Part shown: positions 34,922 through 38,752 of the stretch, piece by piece
Numbering within the stretch: position 1 is the stretch's first letter
Layout: every line of letters starts with the position of its first letter
Assembly (NCBI GenBank): GCA_944389785.1
Contig: CALXNP010000013.1
Span: 1-38,752 of the forward strand
From: an uncultured Anaerobiospirillum sp.
GTDB lineage: Bacteria > Pseudomonadota > Gammaproteobacteria > Enterobacterales > Succinivibrionaceae
Direction: 5' to 3'
DNA length: 38,752 nt
Made by a program: the position numbers and the translations under genes
Notes under the pieces: generated by a model
What the model saw: the letters and a program-made list of their open reading frames with translations, nothing else
What the model was told of the DNA's origin: nothing
Databases searched by the model: none

Positions 34922-36273
34922 TGCTATTTGAAGATTTAGATTTACCAGAGCAAATTTGTAAGGCTTGTTATGAGCAAGGCTGGGATAATCCAAGTCCTAT
35001 ACAAGCAATTGTAATACCACAAGCTTTAGCAGGTAAGGATATTTTAGGTGCAGCTCCTACAGGTACTGGCAAAAGTGGTGCTTTTTTATTGCCAGCTATA
35101 GCTCGTTTAAGTCTTGATAAAAAAGATTTAAATACAGTAAGAATGATAGTGCTTGAGCCAACACGTGAACTTGCTCTGCAAGTTGAGAGTGTAGCTAAAA
35201 AGCTGTGTGCTGATTTAAATATTAGTGTAAGCTCCATTACAGGTGGAGCTACTCGCGATGATCAAAGAGAAAAACTTGGTAATATAGTTATAGCTACAGT
35301 TGGACGCTTACTTGAATTTTTAAAAAAACAATGGTTAAGTGTTGATGATATTGAAATCTTAGTTATAGATGAAGCTGACAGAATGCTTGATATGGGCTTT
35401 CGTGATGATGTGGCTAAGATTACAAGACAATTGAGCTATCGCTATCAAACTATGCTCTTTAGTGCAACTTTAGATACTTATGCTATAGATGAATTTGCAA
35501 GCTTAGTTCTAAATGATCCTTTTGAAGTAAGATTAGGCAGTGGTGATAGTGACGATGAAAAGCTACCTGAGCTATTAAGTTCACGTGCTTATTATGCTGC
35601 TAATGAATTACAAAAGCTTAAAATTTTGTCACATTTATTGACTACCAATCAAGAAAAAAGCATTGTTTTTGTTAGAACTAAAGATAAAGTTGCAGAGCTT
35701 GCTGCAAAAATTAGATTTTTGAAACGAGAAGTATCAACTTTACAAGGTGATAATGCTCAATCTTTACGAAATGCAGCCATGCGTCGTTTTATTGATAGTA
35801 AGGATGGTATCTTAATTGCAACAGATGTGGCAGCTCGTGGCCTTGATGTTAAAGATGTAGTTTTTGTCTATAATTTTGATTTACCTCACAATAGTACTAT
35901 CTATATTCATCGAGCAGGACGTACTGCACGTGCTTCACAAAAAGGTACAGTAGTATCATTAGTACTAAAAGAGGATATTCTTTATTTAGAGCGTATAGAA
36001 CGCTATACTAAAAAAGAAATTCAAAGACGTGCTATAAAGAATTTATGTGCAGCTTTTCCTCTTGATGATAGTAAAAAAACAAATGTCATCAAAAAAGAAA
36101 CTCGTGCTTCGTTAGGAGGTAAGGGTGGCTTTGACAGAAAGAAAAAGAATAAAGATGAAAAAGCTACACGAAAAAAAGATAGGCACAGAGATAGAAAGAA
36201 TATAGGTAAGCCAGACTTTGCAGAAAAAAGAAGAAAAAAAATGCAAAGACAGCAATTAGCTAGCAAGGAGTAA
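34921..36273 (+). CDS. srmB: DEAD-box RNA helicase SrmB
   Basis: 450 residues (E. coli 444). An ATP-dependent RNA helicase; SrmB acts early in 50S assembly. Seen: the Q-motif region (GWDNPSPIQAIVIPQAL), Walker A APTGTGKS, PTRELALQV, DEADRMLDMGF, FSATL, SIVFVRTKD, ATDVAARGLD and HRAGRTARA. The basic tail with KDRHRDRKNIGKPDFAEKRR matches the SrmB C-terminal extension, which separates it from RhlE, RhlB and DeaD. The P-loop ends in Ser rather than the usual Thr. It starts on the last base of sdhE, and nagA follows 3 bases after its end. Confidence 0.93.
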   Translation: MLFEDLDLPEQICKACYEQGWDNPSPIQAIVIPQALAGKDILGAAPTGTGKSGAFLLPAIARLSLDKKDLNTVRMIVLEPTRELALQVESVAKKLCADLNISVSSITGGATRDDQREKLGNIVIATVGRLLEFLKKQWLSVDDIEILVIDEADRMLDMGFRDDVAKITRQLSYRYQTMLFSATLDTYAIDEFASLVLNDPFEVRLGSGDSDDEKLPELLSSRAYYAANELQKLKILSHLLTTNQEKSIVFVRTKDKVAELAAKIRFLKREVSTLQGDNAQSLRNAAMRRFIDSKDGILIATDVAARGLDVKDVVFVYNFDLPHNSTIYIHRAGRTARASQKGTVVSLVLKEDILYLERIERYTKKEIQRRAIKNLCAAFPLDDSKKTNVIKKETRASLGGKGGFDRKKKNKDEKATRKKDRHRDRKNIGKPDFAEKRRKKMQRQQLASKE

Positions 36274-36276
36274 GTT

Positions 36277-37443
36277 ATGGCTGGTACAATTTTAAGAAAT
36301 GCTAAATTGCATTTAACCTCTGAGGAGTTTGAAGGTGCAGATAGTCTTGCAGTGCAAAACCATCGTATTATACCTTTAGATCCAAAGTTATTAGAAGATG
36401 GTACTTTAGAAGAAATTAATTTAAATGGTTTACATGTAGCACCAGGCTTAATTGATCTATTAGTTAATGGCTGTGCTGGTGTTAGTTTTGCCAACTCTTT
36501 AAATATGGATGCTTTAGAAAGAATGCGTCGTTGGCAGACTAAGCATGGTACATTAACTTTTGTTCCAACTTTAATTTCAGGACCACGTGAAACTATGACT
36601 AGAGCTTTAGCTTTAGCTCAGAAGTTTATGCAAAAGCATCCTGGTGTATGTCCAGGTATTCATTTAGAAGGTCCTTTTATTAATCCAGAACGTAAAGGTT
36701 TTCATCCTACTGGCTATATTAGAACAATGACAGATGCTGATATTAGTTATATTAAAGAATTTGCAGATTCTATTGCTTATATGACTATAGCTCCTGAAAT
36801 TGTTAAAAGTAAGCAAATTACTGAGTTATTACAAAATAAGATTAAGCTATCTTTAGGACATACCAATTGTACTTATACTGATGCTCAAAATGCTTTTAGA
36901 CTAGGTGTTGGAGCTGTTACTCATATTTATAATGGCATGCGTCCAACTACAGGTAGAGAGCCAGGTTTAATTGGTGCTGCTATTGCTAATAATAATGTTT
37001 ATGTAGGTTTAATTGCAGATGGACGTCATGTACATACTTCTATTATTAAAACCTTACGTAAACTTATGGTAGATCGTTTATTTATAGTTTCAGATGCTCA
37101 ATCAGTAGCAGGAGCTTCTGAGGCTATGAATACCTTTACTATATCAGGTACAGAAGTTTTTGTTGATCAAAATCGTGGACTTATTGACTCAAAAGGTGCC
37201 TTAGTTGGTACTAATATTTGTCTAATGGATAGTGTCCGCTTCTTAGTTAAAACTTGTGGTTTTACTATTGACGAAGCTTTAAAATGTGCAAGTTTAAACC
37301 CAGCTAAAGTTTTAGGCATTGATTCAGAATATGGACGTATTGAAGGTGGCTTTATGGCTGATCTTATTATCTTTGATGATGATTTTAGAATACGCTATAT
37401 TATTCAAAATGGTTTCCTAAAAACTAGTGCTGAGTTACTATAA
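36277..37443 (+). CDS. nagA: N-acetylglucosamine-6-phosphate deacetylase
   Basis: 388 residues (E. coli 382). Removes acetate from GlcNAc-6-P in amino sugar catabolism and wall recycling. Seen: LHVAPGLIDLLVNGCAGV, the metal-binding Glu in GIHLEGPFINPERKG, the His ligands in LGHTNCTY and THIYNGMRP, TTGREPGL, DGRHVH and the catalytic D273 (IVSDAQSVAGA), at the E. coli number. Only the GlcNAc-6-P step is encoded here; nagB and a transporter are not in the window. The stop overlaps the start of the following regulator by one base, so the two are coupled. Confidence 0.95.
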   Translation: MAGTILRNAKLHLTSEEFEGADSLAVQNHRIIPLDPKLLEDGTLEEINLNGLHVAPGLIDLLVNGCAGVSFANSLNMDALERMRRWQTKHGTLTFVPTLISGPRETMTRALALAQKFMQKHPGVCPGIHLEGPFINPERKGFHPTGYIRTMTDADISYIKEFADSIAYMTIAPEIVKSKQITELLQNKIKLSLGHTNCTYTDAQNAFRLGVGAVTHIYNGMRPTTGREPGLIGAAIANNNVYVGLIADGRHVHTSIIKTLRKLMVDRLFIVSDAQSVAGASEAMNTFTISGTEVFVDQNRGLIDSKGALVGTNICLMDSVRFLVKTCGFTIDEALKCASLNPAKVLGIDSEYGRIEGGFMADLIIFDDDFRIRYIIQNGFLKTSAELL

Positions 37444-38363
37444 TGGCTAATTTATTAGATAGAATCTTTGCATATAAAAATGATCTATCCAAATCTGAGC
37501 GCAAAGTTGCCTCAGCTATTTTGTCGCAGCCTAAGCTTGCAGTACAAGAAACTATAGCACAGTTAGCTAAGCGAGCTAACGTTTCAGAGCCTACAGTTTG
37601 TAGGTTCTGTAAACATTTCGATGCTAAAGGTTTTCCTGAATTTAAAGTAGCTTTAAGCAATGATTTAAATCAAGAGCGTCATCAAGTTGTAGATAATATT
37701 AAAATAGGTGATAGTGTTGAGGATATTGTTGTTAAAGTTATAGATAGCAATATTAGTGCTTTAAATGATTTATCACGCAATATAGATAGCTCAGTGTTAG
37801 CTCGTTGCATTGATATAGTGTCACAAGCTAGGCGCATAGTGATTTTATCACAGGGTTTATCTAATACTATAGCTTATGATTTACACTCACGCTTAGCTAT
37901 TTTAGGTATAGCTAGTGAAATTTATCATGATCCTTGTGCAATGCTGCTTGCTACTACATCATTACGTCAAGGTGAATTAGCTATTGCTATTTCAGCTACT
38001 GGTTATAATAAAGATGTAATTGAAGCAACTCTTAATGCTAAGTTATCAGGTTCTAGTGTTATTGCACTATGTCCATTAGATAGTCCTTTATCTAAAGAGT
38101 GTATTTTAACTTTAAAAACTCCTATAGTAGATGATCACCAACAAGATAATTTAATGGTGTTTCGTATGGTTATGCAAACTATTATGCATATTGTGATTTG
38201 TGGAGTAATGTTAAGACGCTCTGATACTATACATGAGCTTAAAGATAGGTTATTTAGCGCAAGACAAAGATCTTTACTTAATCAAGAGGAAAAAAGTAAG
38301 GATATATCAAAAAGTAATGATCTAAAGCCTAATACACCTATAACATCAATTAATTGGCCTTAA
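37443..38363 (+). CDS. hexR: HexR-like transcription regulator (RpiR family, HTH plus SIS)
   Basis: 306 residues (E. coli HexR 289). Seen: an N-terminal RpiR helix-turn-helix (LSKSERKVASAILSQP, then NVSEPTVCRFCKHFDAKGFP), very close to HexR, followed by a SIS sugar-phosphate-binding domain (about 115-255) with LSQGLSNTIAYDL and ISATGYNKDVIEA. HexR binds the sugar acid phosphate KDPG in proteobacteria. The first SIS loop differs from the GLGSS of E. coli HexR, so the ligand may be different. It is translationally coupled to nagA, which suggests control of amino sugar genes. The C-terminal 25 residues are polar and low-complexity. The HexR name is less certain than the family. Confidence 0.8.
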   Translation: MANLLDRIFAYKNDLSKSERKVASAILSQPKLAVQETIAQLAKRANVSEPTVCRFCKHFDAKGFPEFKVALSNDLNQERHQVVDNIKIGDSVEDIVVKVIDSNISALNDLSRNIDSSVLARCIDIVSQARRIVILSQGLSNTIAYDLHSRLAILGIASEIYHDPCAMLLATTSLRQGELAIAISATGYNKDVIEATLNAKLSGSSVIALCPLDSPLSKECILTLKTPIVDDHQQDNLMVFRMVMQTIMHIVICGVMLRRSDTIHELKDRLFSARQRSLLNQEEKSKDISKSNDLKPNTPITSINWP

Positions 38364-38752
38364 TTTGCTTTTATATAAAGTAGTTCTTAGATCAAATATA
38401 GTAAGTAGTATACAGTAAAGATATATAACAAAGTTAATAATCAAATTTGAAAGATAAAAGAAGTATAATCTATGAAGTTTAGTATTTTTAATAAATATAG
38501 AGAGTATAGCTAGAGTTTTATATATCAAAGGTGGGGATTGTGATTTACATAGCTATATAAAAGGTGAGAAGTTTAATTTAATAAATTAACATAAGATCCT
38601 AATTATCAGTGTTAAAGGCACGGATAGCCAAGGAAAGTTAGTTAAAAATATAACCGAAACTCGGCAATTAAAGTTATTTTAATCATGACTACTCCTATTA
38701 TTTATTTGATTGTTTTGTTGATGGGAGTATTCTTTAAATTCTATCAAGCTTT
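38364..38752. other. 389 AT-rich bases after the hexR-like gene, with no supported gene
   Basis: No reading frame here looks like a complete gene. Two neighbouring plus-strand open stretches without good starts read as protein-like: one ending at about 38588 (YIKGGDCDLHSYIKGEKF) and one at about 38593-38680 (SVKGTDSQGKLVKNITETR). They may be the remains of a decayed gene or chance. A 9-bp inverted repeat (TACTCC.. and ..GGGAGTA) lies near the end of the window at about 38690-38732. No clear terminator for the hexR-like gene is seen. Confidence 0.4.

Noticed and set aside
36021-36494. 157-codon open frame antisense to the end of srmB and the start of nagA
   Set aside because: It mirrors the Lys/Arg-rich tail of srmB and conserved parts of nagA; no family features and no ribosome binding site.
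38346-38528. 60-codon minus-strand frame after the hexR-like gene
   Set aside because: Low-complexity Ile/Leu/Tyr sequence in AT-rich DNA that overlaps the end of the hexR-like gene.
38642-38686. 14-codon minus-strand frame with a good AGGAG and ATG (MIKITLIAEFRLYF)
   Set aside because: Too short to call; it could be a leader peptide, but nothing downstream on that strand supports it.
38685-38752. Hydrophobic plus-strand start (MTTPIIYLIVLLMG) running off the window
   Set aside because: No ribosome binding site and it overlaps an inverted repeat; it cannot be judged without the following sequence.

Overview
This is a low-GC chromosome segment (mostly about 30-35% GC by eye) from a gammaproteobacterium. 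The evidence is the gene order (a dcw cluster ending in lpxC, rpsP-rimM-trmD-rplS, and mutH/rppH/ptsP/thyA), an initiator tRNA almost identical to that of E. coli, and a MotX-type polar flagellar protein. The AT richness, the FNR-type box and the AcnB/Mdh/SdhE/NagA gene set fit an anaerobic, succinate-forming member of the Aeromonadales, such as Succinivibrionaceae. That family placement is an inference.

Layout. 1-1780: a terminator for an upstream gene, an AAA+ ATPase, then 645 bases without a convincing gene. 1781-18876: the division and cell wall cluster rsmH-ftsL-ftsI-murE-murF-mraY-murD-ftsW-murG-murC-ftsQ-ftsA-ftsZ, a terminator, then lpxC. mraZ and ddl, usual members of this cluster, are absent. 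18867-23002: ampD and acnB run on from lpxC with overlapping or near-touching ends, then mdh and a terminator. 23275-26261: a motX-like gene, a DUF805 membrane protein gene and ffh, each separate. 26537-28562: the rpsP-rimM-trmD-rplS operon. 28877-30360 (minus strand): initiator tRNA, a small CBM48 (glycogen-binding-like) protein gene and mutH. 31035-38363: rppH-ptsP-thyA-sdhE-srmB-nagA-hexR-like, closely packed. 38364-38752: AT-rich, with no supported gene.

How it works together. The first half builds the peptidoglycan precursor (MurC/D/E/F, MraY, MurG), polymerises and cross-links it at the septum (FtsW, FtsI), and assembles the divisome (FtsL/Q/A/Z). LpxC commits to lipid A and AmpD recycles wall fragments. 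AcnB and Mdh belong to the citric acid and reductive C4 routes, and SdhE flavinylates succinate dehydrogenase or fumarate reductase. The second half covers protein targeting and translation, DNA mismatch repair, mRNA 5'-end processing, thymidylate synthesis and amino sugar catabolism.

Most notable points: (1) the nitrogen-PTS Enzyme I (PtsP) has asparagine where the phosphorylated histidine should be, with most of the PEP-binding residues intact; (2) a perfect FNR-type box lies 41-42 bases before the predicted start of transcription of lpxC-ampD-acnB; (3) a block of about 1 kb covering rimM and the first two thirds of trmD has clearly higher GC and different codon use; (4) a perfect 16-bp GC-rich palindrome and a second dyad lie upstream of the CBM48 gene; (5) an AAA+ ATPase, of a type I recall being paired with an S8 protease, stands alone; (6) the RppH Nudix box carries a one-residue insertion.
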